Of a DNA stretch of 64,000 bases, positions 53,515 through 62,784 are shown one piece after another. The stretch is taken from the NCBI RefSeq assembly GCF_002355855.1, contig NZ_AP017656.1, positions 1-64,000 on the forward strand, in the 5' to 3' direction. The number at the start of each line of letters is the position of its first letter. The first letter of the stretch is position 1. Origin of the DNA: Sphingobium cloacae (GTDB taxonomy: Bacteria > Pseudomonadota > Alphaproteobacteria > Sphingomonadales > Sphingomonadaceae). The notes below the pieces were generated by a model. It did not search any database. It was given only the letters and a program-made list of their open reading frames with translations, and was not told the origin of the DNA. The translations under genes and the position numbers were made by a program.

Positions 53515-53640
53515 AATCGCTTTTCTGGCCGGTCTCAGGACGAGAAAACCAGGCCGGGTCACATTTTTGATCGATCCCGGATCATCATTTTACGCGCCTG
53601 CTCCAGCAGGCACACGGCCGATCGGATTTCGATTCGTAAC

Positions 53641-53652
53641 TTACGTATACAG
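53641..53652. promoter_or_regulatory. TTACGTATACAG box, copy 3
   Basis: Identical to 53014-53025 and 88 bp before the start of the Met/His-rich gene at 53741. Confidence 0.45.
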
Positions 53653-53740
53653 ACAGCGTCTCGCTAGCAGCATTGAAGCTTCGGAATTGCCGGGATCGGA
53701 ACGTCGATCGGGCAACAGGAAGAACACTCGGAGACCCTCA

Positions 53741-54142
53741 ATGCGACAGACGACATTTCTCGCGGCGCCCGTCAGCCTCTTCGCGACGCTAACCTTCGCC
53801 GCCGGCACCGCTCTCGCCCAGTCGACGCCCGCGCCCGCGCAGGCTGCGCCGGCCCATGCCCACCAGCAGGGCATGGATCATGGCGGGCAGCAGATGCACG
53901 ATCAGATGATGAAGGATCATCAGGCCGGCGCGCAGAAGCAGCAGGGGCAACCGGCCCAGCAGGATCAACAGGGCATGTCGGGGATGGCCGGCATGTCCGG
54001 CGGCTCGCCTGCATCGAACGGCTCGGGCATGGCCGGTAAGGCGAAGAGTGGCTGCTGCAAGATGCCGATGAAGAAGGCCAAGCCGGCGGCGAAGAAGAAG
54101 ACCGCCAAGCCCATGGCCGACAAGCCGATGAGCGACATGTGA
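53741..54142 (+). CDS. Met/His/Lys-rich exported protein 2
   Basis: 133-aa protein. A signal peptide (MRQTTFLAAPVSLFATLTFA, cut after ALA) precedes Gln/Met/His-rich sequence (HQQGMDHGGQQMHDQMMKDH), Gly/Met repeats (GMSGMAGMSGG) and a Lys-rich tail with CC (KSGCCKMPMKKAKPAAKKK). It appears intrinsically disordered and suited to binding copper. No enzymatic domain is visible. It is followed by two hairpins (54150-54175 and 54179-54204). Confidence 0.62.
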   Translation: MRQTTFLAAPVSLFATLTFAAGTALAQSTPAPAQAAPAHAHQQGMDHGGQQMHDQMMKDHQAGAQKQQGQPAQQDQQGMSGMAGMSGGSPASNGSGMAGKAKSGCCKMPMKKAKPAAKKKTAKPMADKPMSDM

Positions 54143-54178
54143 GGTTTCCAGCCCCGAGAACAGACCCCAGGGGCTGAG

Positions 54179-54204
54179 GGCCCGCCGTTCCCCCGCGGCG
54201 GGCC
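54179..54204 (+). terminator. GC-rich hairpin after Met/His-rich gene 2
   Basis: Perfect 9-bp arms GGCCCGCCG and CGGCGGGCC around an 8-base loop, followed by AGTTCTTTG. The loop-side sequence CCGCCGTTCCC is shared with the hairpin at 53491. Confidence 0.55.
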
Positions 54205-54289
54205 AGTTCTTTGACGATGCCCAGCGTCGCCCCGTGCTCCCAGCTTTCAAAACCGGGTCCGAGCGTCTGACTTGACAGAGGAAACAGCG

Positions 54290-54619
54290 ATGCGAAAACA
54301 TCTTGGCGTCGGTGCTGCTGTTGGCTTTCTGCTCTTTGGCAGCACGCCGCTCCTCGCACAGGGTATCGGCCATAGCTTGTTCATGCGCGGCAAGATCGTC
54401 CGTATGGATGCGGGCGGCACAGTGGCCGGCCTGGGTAAGGCCGATGGCGCGCACATCGGGCAGATACTCGAAGTCTATCACGCAACGCCGCGCCACCGCC
54501 GTCTTGTCGGTCATGTCGAAGTCGACCAGATTTTCGACGACCATTATGCTCATTTCCGCGTGAGGGACGGGACGCTTCAGAAAGGCGATTGGGTGAGCCT
54601 AAAGCGCGTCCGGGCGTAA
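54290..54619 (+). CDS. Small exported protein, paralogue of 45505-45861
   Basis: 109-aa protein. The signal peptide ends LLAQ and the mature part starts GIGHSLFMRGKIVRMD. GKADGAHIGQILEVY, RRLVGHVEVDQIFDDHYAHF and DGTLQKGDWVSL align along the whole length with the protein at 45505, which has a longer central loop. AGAGGAAACAGCG precedes the ATG. Function unknown; a beta-barrel is inferred from the alternating pattern. Confidence 0.72.
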   Translation: MRKHLGVGAAVGFLLFGSTPLLAQGIGHSLFMRGKIVRMDAGGTVAGLGKADGAHIGQILEVYHATPRHRRLVGHVEVDQIFDDHYAHFRVRDGTLQKGDWVSLKRVRA

Positions 54620-54871
54620 CGCCAGAATTGGAATGCCAAGCGCCGCCCTCGCCAAAAGAAGACTCGGCCGAGTAACGCCTGTCTCGGCATAATTCCGATC
54701 AGGCGTGCGCGAATACGTTCAGGAGTCGATGAATAGTCATCGGCTCTGTTGGCGTGTCTGACCCTCAAGCCCGCGACCCCGATACCAGACTACCTTCTGC
54801 GGAACTTACTTATAGGCCACCCGGGCAAAGAGATTACTCCGTCAGGCCATCGATAGAGATGGAGTCAGGTT
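54620..54871. other. Intergenic region before the aldehyde dehydrogenase
   Basis: 252 bp without a reading frame of note. GGAGTCAGGTT directly before 54872 is the ribosome-binding site of the dehydrogenase gene. No repeat or strong hairpin was seen. Confidence 0.35.
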
Positions 54872-56392
54872 ATGTTCGAGAAGGCGATCGGGACCATTAA
54901 CGCGGCGGCCTCCTTCCGACACCGCTATGATAATTTCATCGGAGGCCGCTGGAGCGCTCCTGCGGGCGGCGAGTATTTCGCCGACACGAGCCCGATCAAT
55001 GGCGCCCAGATCGCAGAGTTCGCGCTGTCGACGCCGGAAGATGTCGAGCGCGCGCTCGATGCGGCGCACGCCGCCAAGGATCAATGGGCAAGGATCGCGC
55101 CCGCCGAACGCGCCAGGATTCTCAATCGCGTCGCCGACCGGCTCGAAGACAATCTGGAGTTGCTGGCACTTGCCGAGACGATCGACAATGGCAAGCCGAT
55201 CCGCGAGACGCGCGCTGCCGACGTGCCGCTCGCGATCGACCATTTCCGCTACTTCGCCGGCTGCATCCGGGCGGAGGAAGGCGGCATCTCGACGATCGAT
55301 GCGGACACCATCGCCTATCATTTCCGCGAGCCGCTCGGCGTCGTCGGCCAGATCATCCCGTGGAACTTCCCGCTGCTGATGGCGGCGTGGAAGATCGCCC
55401 CGGCGCTGGCGGCGGGCAACTGCACCGTCATCAAACCCGCATCCCAGACGCCGCTCACCTTGCTGATGTTCGCCGAGCTCACCGCCGACATCCTGCCGCC
55501 CGGCGTGCTCAATGTCGTTACCGGCCCGGGACGGACCGTTGGCCAGGCGATCGCCGCCAATCCGCGCATCGCCAAGGTCTCGTTCACCGGCGAGACCGTC
55601 ACCGGCAAGCAGATCATGCACGCCGCGGCGGACCATCTGATCCCCCAGACGATGGAGCTTGGCGGCAAGTCGCCCAACATCTTCATGGCGGACGTGCTCG
55701 ACGAGGACGATGCCTTCTTCGACAAGGCGCTCGAAGGCTTTACTTTGTTCGCCTTCAACAAGGGCGAGGTCTGTACCTGCCCGTCGCGCGCCCTGATCCA
55801 TGAGTCGATCTTCGACCGCTTCATCGAGCGCGCCGTGGCGCGCGTCGCCGCGATCCGCCAGGGCGATCCGCTCGACCCGTCGGTCCAGGTCGGCGCGCAG
55901 GCGTCGGAGGACCAGCTCCACAAGATCCTGGGCTATATCGATATCGGCAAGGCCGAGGGCGCGCAGTGTCTGGTCGGTGGCGCCAGGGCGCTGCCGGGCG
56001 GTGCGCTCGACCAGGGCTATTTCGTGCAGCCGACCGTGTTCGTGGGTCAGAACCACATGCGCATCTTCCAGGAGGAGATCTTCGGTCCCGTCCTGTCGGT
56101 CACCACGTTCAAGACGGTCGAGGAGGCGATCGCACTTGCCAATGACACCGCCTACGGTCTTGGCGCGGGCGTCTGGACCCGGAGCGGCAACACCGCCTAC
56201 CGGCTCGGCCGCGCGATCGAGGCCGGGCGGGTCTGGACCAACTGCTATCATCAGTACCCCGCCCATGCCGCCTTCGGCGGATACAAGGCATCGGGCTTCG
56301 GGCGTGAAAACCACCGGATGATGCTCGATCATTATCAGCAGACCAAGAATCTGCTCGTCTCCTATGACGAGCACGCGCTCGGCCTATTCTGA
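54872..56392 (+). CDS. Aldehyde dehydrogenase (NAD(P)+)
   Basis: 506-aa ALDH-superfamily enzyme oxidising aldehydes to acids. NAD-binding [20 protein letters not shown] is followed by the catalytic Glu in MELGGKSPN and the catalytic Cys in [10 protein letters not shown]. The C-terminal [16 protein letters not shown] resembles the AldA/ExaC group acting on acetaldehyde and other short aldehydes. It is 26 bp upstream of an alcohol dehydrogenase, forming an alcohol-to-acid pair. No copper ligand is evident although the surroundings are copper genes. Confidence 0.93.
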   Translation: MFEKAIGTINAAASFRHRYDNFIGGRWSAPAGGEYFADTSPINGAQIAEFALSTPEDVERALDAAHAAKDQWARIAPAERARILNRVADRLEDNLELLALAETIDNGKPIRETRAADVPLAIDHFRYFAGCIRAEEGGISTIDADTIAYHFREPLGVVGQIIPWNFPLLMAAWKIAPALAAGNCTVIKPASQTPLTLLMFAELTADILPPGVLNVVTGPGRTVGQAIAANPRIAKVSFTGETVTGKQIMHAAADHLIPQTMELGGKSPNIFMADVLDEDDAFFDKALEGFTLFAFNKGEVCTCPSRALIHESIFDRFIERAVARVAAIRQGDPLDPSVQVGAQASEDQLHKILGYIDIGKAEGAQCLVGGARALPGGALDQGYFVQPTVFVGQNHMRIFQEEIFGPVLSVTTFKTVEEAIALANDTAYGLGAGVWTRSGNTAYRLGRAIEAGRVWTNCYHQYPAHAAFGGYKASGFGRENHRMMLDHYQQTKNLLVSYDEHALGLF

Positions 56393-56418
56393 CCCCCCGC
56401 TTAAAAGGAGAAACGGAC

Positions 56419-57444
56419 ATGGCGAAAACCATGAAGGCGGCGGTCGTCCGCGAATTTGGCAAGCCCCTCGTCATCGAGGACGCGCCGATCCCGACGGTCG
56501 GCCCCGGGCAGGTCCTGGTCAAGATTGCGGCAACCGGCGTGTGCCATACCGACCTGCACGCGGCAGAAGGGGACTGGCCGGTCAAGCCCAACCCGCCCTT
56601 CATTCCTGGCCATGAGGGCGTCGGGCATGTCGCCGCCGTTGGTGCCGGCGTCACCCATGTGAAGGAAGGCGACCGGGTCGGTGTGCCCTGGCTCTACACC
56701 GCCTGCGGGCACTGCGTGCATTGCCTGGGTGGCTGGGAGACGCTTTGCCACGAACAGCAGAACACCGGCTATTCGGTCAATGGCAGCTTTGCCGAATATG
56801 TCCTCGCCGATCCCAACTATGTTGGTCACCTTCCCGACAATGTCGACTTCCTCGACATTGCGCCGATCCTCTGCGCGGGCGTCACCGTCTACAAGGGATT
56901 GAAGGCCACCGAGGCCCGACCCGGCGAGTGGGTGGTCGTCTCCGGCATTGGCGGGCTCGGCCACATGGCGGTGCAATATGCCCGAGCCATGGGTCTCAAT
57001 GTGGCCGCGGTCGACATCGACGATAGCAAGCTCGACCTCGCTACACGCCTTGGCGCCACACTGACGGTCAACGCGCGCAACGAGGACCCTTCGGCAGCGC
57101 TCAAGAAAGCCATTGGCGGCGCGCACGGGGCGCTGGTGACCGCCGTTTCGCCCAAGGCGTTCCAGCAGGCGCTCGGCATGGTCCGGCGCGGCGGCACGGT
57201 CGCGCTCAACGGCCTGCCGCCGGGCGACTTCCCGTTGTCGATCTTCGACACCGTGCTGAACGGCATTACCGTGCGCGGCTCGATCGTCGGCACGCGGCTC
57301 GATCTGCTCGAGGCACTGGCGTTCGCCGGCGAGGGCAAGGTCAAGGCCACGGTCCATGCAGACAAGCTGGAGAACATCAACGACGTCTTCTCCCGCATGC
57401 ATCATGGCGACATCGAGGGCCGGATCGTCCTCGACCTCGCCTGA
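56419..57444 (+). CDS. adhP: Zinc-dependent alcohol dehydrogenase (AdhP type)
   Basis: 341-aa medium-chain dehydrogenase. Catalytic zinc ligands are in GVCHTDLHA and GHEGVGHV; the structural zinc loop is [18 protein letters not shown]-binding is [13 protein letters not shown] with the acidic AVDIDDSKL. The sequence is close to bacterial AdhP. AAAAGGAG precedes the start. It is paired with the aldehyde dehydrogenase upstream and followed 25 bp later by copA, so possibly co-transcribed with it. Confidence 0.94.
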   Translation: MAKTMKAAVVREFGKPLVIEDAPIPTVGPGQVLVKIAATGVCHTDLHAAEGDWPVKPNPPFIPGHEGVGHVAAVGAGVTHVKEGDRVGVPWLYTACGHCVHCLGGWETLCHEQQNTGYSVNGSFAEYVLADPNYVGHLPDNVDFLDIAPILCAGVTVYKGLKATEARPGEWVVVSGIGGLGHMAVQYARAMGLNVAAVDIDDSKLDLATRLGATLTVNARNEDPSAALKKAIGGAHGALVTAVSPKAFQQALGMVRRGGTVALNGLPPGDFPLSIFDTVLNGITVRGSIVGTRLDLLEALAFAGEGKVKATVHADKLENINDVFSRMHHGDIEGRIVLDLA

Positions 57445-57469
57445 AGCCGACTTCGCGAAAGTACAGTTC

Positions 57470-59176
57470 ATGTCTCCCTTACATATCCGGCCGATCGCGC
57501 GGCGCCGTTTCGTCCAGGGGCTGGCGATCGGCGGCGCGGTCGCCGGTTTCGCCCCGGCGCTTCTCGCGCGATCCGCACCAACCTTGCCCGCTGAGCTGAG
57601 CGGGACCGAGTTCGACCTCGAGATCGCCGAGCTGCCGGTCAACTTCACCGGCAAACGCCGTATCGCGACCGCCGTGAACGGCAGCGTGCCCGCGCCGGTC
57701 CTGCGCCTGCGCGAAGGCGACACGGTCACGCTGCGCGTACGCAACGGCCTCAAGGAGATGTCGAGCATCCATTGGCACGGCATCATCGTGCCGGCGGAGA
57801 TGGACGGCGTGCCCGGCATCAGCTTTGCCGGCATCGCGCCGGGCGAGACCTTCACCTATCGCTTCGAGGTCCGCCAGAGCGGAACCTACTGGTATCACGC
57901 TCACACGCTCGCCGAGCAGACGGGACTCTATGGAGCGATCATCGTGGAGCCAAAACAGGTGCCGACGGCGCGGGCGCCCGATCGCGACTATTGCATCGTG
58001 CTCAGCGACTGGTCGGACGAGCCGCCGCTGCAGATCTTCCTCAATCTCAAGAAGCAGAGCAGCTACTATAATTTTGCGCAGCCGACCGCCGGCGATTTCC
58101 TCAAGGATGTCGGCACCATGGGCTTGGGCAAGGCGCTCGAGCGGCGGCGGATGTGGAACAGCTCGCGGATGAACCCGACCGACTACAGCGATGTCTCTGC
58201 CGCGACCTACACCTATCTGATGAACGGCGCGCCGCCCGCCGGCAACTGGACCGGTATCGCCGCGCCCGGCGAGCGCGTGCGCCTGCGCTTCGTCGGCGCG
58301 GGGACGGCGACGTTCTTCGACGTGCGGATCCCCGGGGTCGAGCTGACGGTCGTATCGACCGACGGGCAGCCGGTCGAGCCGGTCACGGTCGAGGAATTCC
58401 GGATCGGCCCGGGCGAGACCTACGACGTCGAGTTCACCATGCCCGAGGGCGGCGCCCGCACCATCTTCGCGCAGGCGATCGATCGGAGCGGCTATGCGCG
58501 TGGCACGATCGCACCGGCCCCGGGCATGGCGGCAGCCGTGCCGCCGCTCGATGCCCGGACCTGGCTCGAGCCGGTCGACATGATGGGCGCGATGGCGACG
58601 ATGGGCGCAATGGGAGGCGACGCGCATGCCGGGCACGGCATGACCGAGATGCCGGCCAGGGCACGGCACGCCCGCACCGAATATGGCGCCAATACCGACA
58701 TGCGCGTCGACTATCCGCGCACCAATCTCGACGATCCCGGCGCCGGGCTGCGCGGGCGCGGCTGGCGCGTGCTGACGCTGGCCGATCTGCGCACGCCGGG
58801 CGGCGATCCCGACCCGCGCGAGCCCGAGCGCGACATCGAGCTGCATCTGACGGGCAATATGGAACGGTTCATCTGGTCGCTCGACGGCATCAAGCTCAAC
58901 GATTCCAGGCCGCTTCATTTCAAGCCAAACGAGCGGCTGCGCGTCACCTTCGTCAACGACACGATGATGGCGCATCCGATGCATCTGCACGGCATGTGGA
59001 GCGATGTCGAAGGCCCGGACGGCGCCTTCCAGGTCCGCAAGCATACGGTCGTGGTCCAGCCCGCCCAGCGGGTGAGCTTCCGCGTCACCGCCGACGCCAT
59101 GGGCCGATGGGCCTTCCACTGCCATCTGCTCTATCACATGGCGGCCGGCATGTTCCGGGAGGTGGTGGTCGCATGA
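57470..59176 (+). CDS. copA: Periplasmic multicopper oxidase CopA
   Basis: 568-aa multicopper oxidase. A Tat signal (ARRRFVQGLAIGGAVAGFAP) is followed by three cupredoxin domains. Copper ligands are HWHG (~100), HAHT (~142), HPMHLHG (~501) and HCHLLYHM (~549). A Met/His-rich insert (MMGAMATMGAMGGDAHAGHG) is typical of PcoA/CopA copper-resistance oxidases, which oxidise Cu(I) in the periplasm. It overlaps copB by 4 bp. Confidence 0.94.
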   Translation: MSPLHIRPIARRRFVQGLAIGGAVAGFAPALLARSAPTLPAELSGTEFDLEIAELPVNFTGKRRIATAVNGSVPAPVLRLREGDTVTLRVRNGLKEMSSIHWHGIIVPAEMDGVPGISFAGIAPGETFTYRFEVRQSGTYWYHAHTLAEQTGLYGAIIVEPKQVPTARAPDRDYCIVLSDWSDEPPLQIFLNLKKQSSYYNFAQPTAGDFLKDVGTMGLGKALERRRMWNSSRMNPTDYSDVSAATYTYLMNGAPPAGNWTGIAAPGERVRLRFVGAGTATFFDVRIPGVELTVVSTDGQPVEPVTVEEFRIGPGETYDVEFTMPEGGARTIFAQAIDRSGYARGTIAPAPGMAAAVPPLDARTWLEPVDMMGAMATMGAMGGDAHAGHGMTEMPARARHARTEYGANTDMRVDYPRTNLDDPGAGLRGRGWRVLTLADLRTPGGDPDPREPERDIELHLTGNMERFIWSLDGIKLNDSRPLHFKPNERLRVTFVNDTMMAHPMHLHGMWSDVEGPDGAFQVRKHTVVVQPAQRVSFRVTADAMGRWAFHCHLLYHMAAGMFREVVVA

Positions 59177-60159
59177 TCCGGATTTTCCCCTCGCGCGGCA
59201 TCGCTCTTGGCGCTGCCCTCTTCCTGGCGCCGGCGATCACGGCTCCCGCCCTCGCGCAGGATGCCTCGCCCCCGTCGCCCGCCGCCACCCCTGCCCAAAC
59301 GGCCACTCCCGCTCAGCACACCCCTTCCGCGCAAGGCTCTCAGGACCATGCGGGCATGGACATGCCGGGCATGGATATGACCGACACGAAGGCGTCCGGT
59401 AACGGCGCCACGATGGACATGGGCTCGATGCAGGGCGGCCAGGCCCCGCCGGACGCGCGCAACTCGGACGATTATGCCGACGGCTACCGCAACTCGACGC
59501 TGCCGGGCTATGAGATGGCCGACAAGCTCTCAATCCCCAAGATACTTGTCGATGAGCTTGAGTTCACCAGCGGCAACGAGGGTCAGGGCGTGGGCTGGAC
59601 CGTGCTCGTCACCAAGGGTCAGGACAATGACAAGCTCTGGCTGCGCAGCCAGGGGCTCAAGAACTCCCGCGACCAACGTCTCGATCCGGAGAGCAGCGTC
59701 GAGGCGCTGTGGTGGCACAGCAAGAACCCGTTCTGGGGCACGCTGCTCGGGGTCAGGCAGGATCTCGGCAAGGGTGCGACCACCTGGCTGGCCGCCGGCG
59801 TCGAGGGACTGGCGCCCTATTGGTTCGACGTCCAGCTCACCGGCTATGTAGGAACCGATGGGCGTCTCGCGGCGCGCGCCAAGGCGTCCTATGAGGTCTT
59901 GTTCACCAATCGGTTGATCCTTACGCCGCAGGTGGAGACCAATATCTATTCGAAGCGGTCGAGCGATCGGCAGCTCGGCAGCGGCTTCAGCAATGTCGAG
60001 CTGAGCGGACGGTTGCGCTACGAGGTGTCGCGCAAGTTCGCGCCCTATATCGGCTTCGTCTGGGAGCGCGCATTTGACGGCACGGCCGATTTCCGTCGCC
60101 TGCGCGGGGAAGGGCCTTCCGAACACAGGCTGGTGATCGGCTTGCGCGCCTGGTGGTGA
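59173..60159 (+). CDS. copB: Outer-membrane copper-resistance protein CopB
   Basis: 328-aa protein. The signal peptide is followed by a Met-rich segment (HAGMDMPGMDMTD ... MDMGSMQGG) and then the CopB/PcoB beta-barrel domain (LWLRSQGLKN; VEALWWHSKNPFWGTLLGVR; YVGTDGRLAARAKASYEVLF; WERAFDGTADF). It probably binds or passes copper at the outer membrane with CopA, which it overlaps by 4 bp. Confidence 0.93.
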   Translation: MIRIFPSRGIALGAALFLAPAITAPALAQDASPPSPAATPAQTATPAQHTPSAQGSQDHAGMDMPGMDMTDTKASGNGATMDMGSMQGGQAPPDARNSDDYADGYRNSTLPGYEMADKLSIPKILVDELEFTSGNEGQGVGWTVLVTKGQDNDKLWLRSQGLKNSRDQRLDPESSVEALWWHSKNPFWGTLLGVRQDLGKGATTWLAAGVEGLAPYWFDVQLTGYVGTDGRLAARAKASYEVLFTNRLILTPQVETNIYSKRSSDRQLGSGFSNVELSGRLRYEVSRKFAPYIGFVWERAFDGTADFRRLRGEGPSEHRLVIGLRAWW

Positions 60160-61394
60160 TCCGCGGATGGCCACTCGAGGGGTCGACCGCGAACGCGCCG
60201 CGTGACAAGGCTGGATCGCAAGCCAACGGTCGCTGGCCGGCCTCCTTTTTCGTCTTGTTGCTCGCGGCGGCTGCGGCGTCGGCGGGACAGACGGCCATTC
60301 TCGCCTTCCTTCCGGCACTGGTCGACCCGGCTCGTGGCGCGCTATCGTCAAGCGCTCATGATTTTCATGTCGCGAGCCTGACCGCGGTCCATCCCCTGGC
60401 AGCCTTGCTGGCGGCGCCGCTCTGGGGCTGGATCGCGGACCGGGTCGACTATCGGGCGATGTTGCGCGCAGCGCTGGTCATCCTCGCCCTGGTGACCGCG
60501 CCGATCGGCCTCGTCGGGCTGCCTGAGCTTTATGCATTGCGCCTGGTGGCGGGGATGGCGTCGGCCGCCATCATACCGTTGGGCTTGCTCTGCGCGAGCT
60601 TTGCCGCAAACGAGCGCGCGGACCAGGCGCGGCGCTTCACCTGGCTGACCGCCTTCTTGTTTCTGGGCGATCTCGCCGGTCCGCTGGTGGCGGAGGTCTC
60701 GGCCGCGATCCTGCCCCGCGCTCCCCTCATGATCCTCGCTTTCGGCATCGGTGCCGTCGGGGCGGCGCTTTGCGCCGTGCGTCTGCCGCGCTGGTGTGCA
60801 CCTTGCATCGATGGCGGAGACCTGCCCGCGCCGACGCTCGGCGCGACGCTGATCCTGCTTTTCGTCACGATCGTCGCGGGCGGCGGGCTGGCGGCGATGC
60901 ATGTCAATCTCCTGGTGACGCGGAGCGTCATTTCGCTGAGCCGCGAAGAGATCGCCTGGATGCTCAGTCTCTGCGGATTGGGCATGCTGGCAGCACAGAT
61001 CTTCCATGCGAGGCTCGATTGGCTGGTGACCATGCCGAGGCGGCTTGCGGGGCTGACGCTCGGCCTGCTGGCTGCGGCGCTCTTCCTGTTCCCTGTCGCC
61101 GCGAGCATGGCCGAACTCAGTGGGATCATCGTTGCTGCCGGCTGGAGCTCGGCAACCCTTCGATTGGTCACCAGCTTCTGGATCAGCGGTGCGGCAGCCC
61201 CTTCGGGTCTGAAGCTCGGTCTCCAGCATTCCGCCGCCAGCATCGGGCAGGCGCTCGCGCCGCTGGCGATCGCCGTCGTCGCTCCCGGGGCGCAGCACTT
61301 AGTCTTGTGGGGGATTGGTGGTCTGTCGCTGGCGCTGCTTGTGTCCTTGCCGCTCGCCTGGAGGCCGCGCGCCATCGTGAAATCTTCAGCGTGA
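60153..61394 (+). CDS. MFS transporter
   Basis: 413-aa membrane protein with about twelve predicted segments and the MFS loop motif APLWGWIADRVDYRAML. It carries no clear metal-binding motif, so its substrate is open. The GTG start overlaps the copB stop, making it the third gene of the cop operon, which suggests a role in copper or siderophore-type transport. A second GTG at 60156 is equally possible. Confidence 0.82.
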   Translation: MVIRGWPLEGSTANAPRDKAGSQANGRWPASFFVLLLAAAAASAGQTAILAFLPALVDPARGALSSSAHDFHVASLTAVHPLAALLAAPLWGWIADRVDYRAMLRAALVILALVTAPIGLVGLPELYALRLVAGMASAAIIPLGLLCASFAANERADQARRFTWLTAFLFLGDLAGPLVAEVSAAILPRAPLMILAFGIGAVGAALCAVRLPRWCAPCIDGGDLPAPTLGATLILLFVTIVAGGGLAAMHVNLLVTRSVISLSREEIAWMLSLCGLGMLAAQIFHARLDWLVTMPRRLAGLTLGLLAAALFLFPVAASMAELSGIIVAAGWSSATLRLVTSFWISGAAAPSGLKLGLQHSAASIGQALAPLAIAVVAPGAQHLVLWGIGGLSLALLVSLPLAWRPRAIVKSSA

Positions 61395-61462
61395 TGAGGG
61401 GTAGGGGGCATCAATGCGTATAGATCATTAGGAACCCTATCGCATGCTTCCGGGAGCCGTTC

Positions 61463-61900
61463 ATGAAGACCCGTCTTTCTGCCGCCTTGCTGTTCCTCGC
61501 CCTGCCCGGCGCAGCGCTTGCGGCGAATGATGTCGTCGTCCACCGGGACCCGGGTTGTGGATGCTGTGAGAAGTGGGCCCAGGCGCTTCGCGCGAAGCTG
61601 GGCCGCACGGTCGTCATGCGCGACGATGCGTCGCGCGGGGCGCTTCAGCGGAGGGCCGGCATGCCGGGCACGCTGGCATCCTGCCACAGCGCGATGGTTG
61701 ATGGCTATCTGATCGAGGGCCATGTCCCGGTCGCCGATATCAAGCGCCTGCTGGCAACCCGTCCCGTAGGCGTCAGAGGCATTGCGGTGGCGGGGATGCC
61801 GATCGGCTCGGAGGGCATGGAAGTGGCAGGCGCCGCCCGCCAACCCTATGCGGTGGTGTCGTTCGGCAGTTCGGGCCAGAAGGTCTTCGCGCGGCATTGA
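61463..61900 (+). CDS. DUF411 periplasmic metal-binding protein
   Basis: 145-aa protein with a signal peptide (cut after ALAA). The DUF411 signature is VVVHRDPGCGCCEKWAQALR, with a later Cys/His pair in ASCHSAMVDGY. DUF411 proteins accompany copper-resistance genes and probably bind copper in the periplasm. Same strand as the cop genes, 68 bp after the MFS transporter. Confidence 0.88.
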   Translation: MKTRLSAALLFLALPGAALAANDVVVHRDPGCGCCEKWAQALRAKLGRTVVMRDDASRGALQRRAGMPGTLASCHSAMVDGYLIEGHVPVADIKRLLATRPVGVRGIAVAGMPIGSEGMEVAGAARQPYAVVSFGSSGQKVFARH

Positions 61901-61980
61901 TCACGCACGCCTCGGCTCTCGCTGGTGATTTCCTGTTTGAATGACTGGGACTTGCTCGCCCCCACCTGTATAGTCATTTG

Positions 61981-62781
61981 ATGCATGCTCCCGCTCGCCC
62001 CCATAGCCGCGCATCCGCTCCCCGGACGAAAGCTGCTTCTGTGGGCGAACCCGCGGTCGACGCTGCCGGTGCGGAGAAGCAACCTCGCTATGTGGCGATC
62101 AAAGACAGCATTTTCGAGGACATCCGGGAAGGTCGCCTGAAGCCCGGCGACCAGACGCCGTCAGAGGCCGAGCTCGTCGAGACGTTCAAAGTCTCGCGCA
62201 TGACCGCAAACCGGGCGTTGCGGGAACTGCAATCGGCCGGTGTCGTGGTACGGCGGGCGGGGCGGGGCAGCTTTGTCGCCGAGCCCCGGCCGATCGGGCA
62301 GCTGATCGAGATCCGCAACATCGCGGAGGAGGTGCGCGGCAGGGGCCACGCCTATCGCGCGCGCGTCATTTATAATATCGAGATACGGGCTGATGCGGAA
62401 AGGGCAGCTCTGCTGGAAGTCGGCTTGGGCACGCGCCTCTTCCATTCGCTTATCGTCCATCACGAGACCGAATTCCCAATTCAGGTCGAGGAGCGCTTTG
62501 TGCTGGCATCTGCTGCGCCACGCTACGGAGAGAGGGATTTCAGCGCCTCGACGCCGAATGAATATCTGACACGTGTTGCCCCGCTCGAGCGAGTAGAGCA
62601 CCGGGTGTGCGCGGCGATGCCGGATACAGCCATGCGAACAATGCTGGGCCTCGCTGAAGGAGAACCAGTGCTAATGATGACGCGCAGAACCTGGAGTCGC
62701 GGACGTCTCGTATCGCACGCTTGGCTCACGCACCCGGGCAATCGGTTCGAGCTATCGGCGGCTTTTTCTGTTGGGACCTAG
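61981..62781 (+). CDS. hutC: GntR/HutC-family regulator (histidine utilisation repressor-like)
   Basis: 266-aa GntR-family protein. A low-complexity N-terminal extension of ~35 residues is followed by the winged HTH (GDQTPSEAELVETFKVSRMT). The C-terminal UTRA ligand domain (GHAYRARVIYNIEIRADAER ... FPIQVEERFV) matches HutC, which represses histidine-degradation genes and senses urocanate. No hut genes are in view. TATAGT at 61969-61974 ends only 6 bp before the ATG, suggesting a leaderless message or a later start such as GTG 62041. Confidence 0.82.
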   Translation: MHAPARPHSRASAPRTKAASVGEPAVDAAGAEKQPRYVAIKDSIFEDIREGRLKPGDQTPSEAELVETFKVSRMTANRALRELQSAGVVVRRAGRGSFVAEPRPIGQLIEIRNIAEEVRGRGHAYRARVIYNIEIRADAERAALLEVGLGTRLFHSLIVHHETEFPIQVEERFVLASAAPRYGERDFSASTPNEYLTRVAPLERVEHRVCAAMPDTAMRTMLGLAEGEPVLMMTRRTWSRGRLVSHAWLTHPGNRFELSAAFSVGT

Positions 62782-62784
62782 CGA

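Larger units (their letters stand above)
53423..53740. other. 318-bp gap between two Met/His-rich genes
   Basis: Holds a terminator-like hairpin (53491-53514) and the second TTACGTATACAG box (53641-53652). The frame open across part of it has no ribosome-binding site and no recognisable product. Nothing else was seen. Confidence 0.5.

Noticed and set aside
53489..53740. Open frame upstream of the Met/His-rich gene 2
   Set aside because: It runs through the terminator-like hairpin and the TTACGTATACAG box. The protein gains no recognisable domain, while a signal peptide begins exactly at the ATG at 53741.
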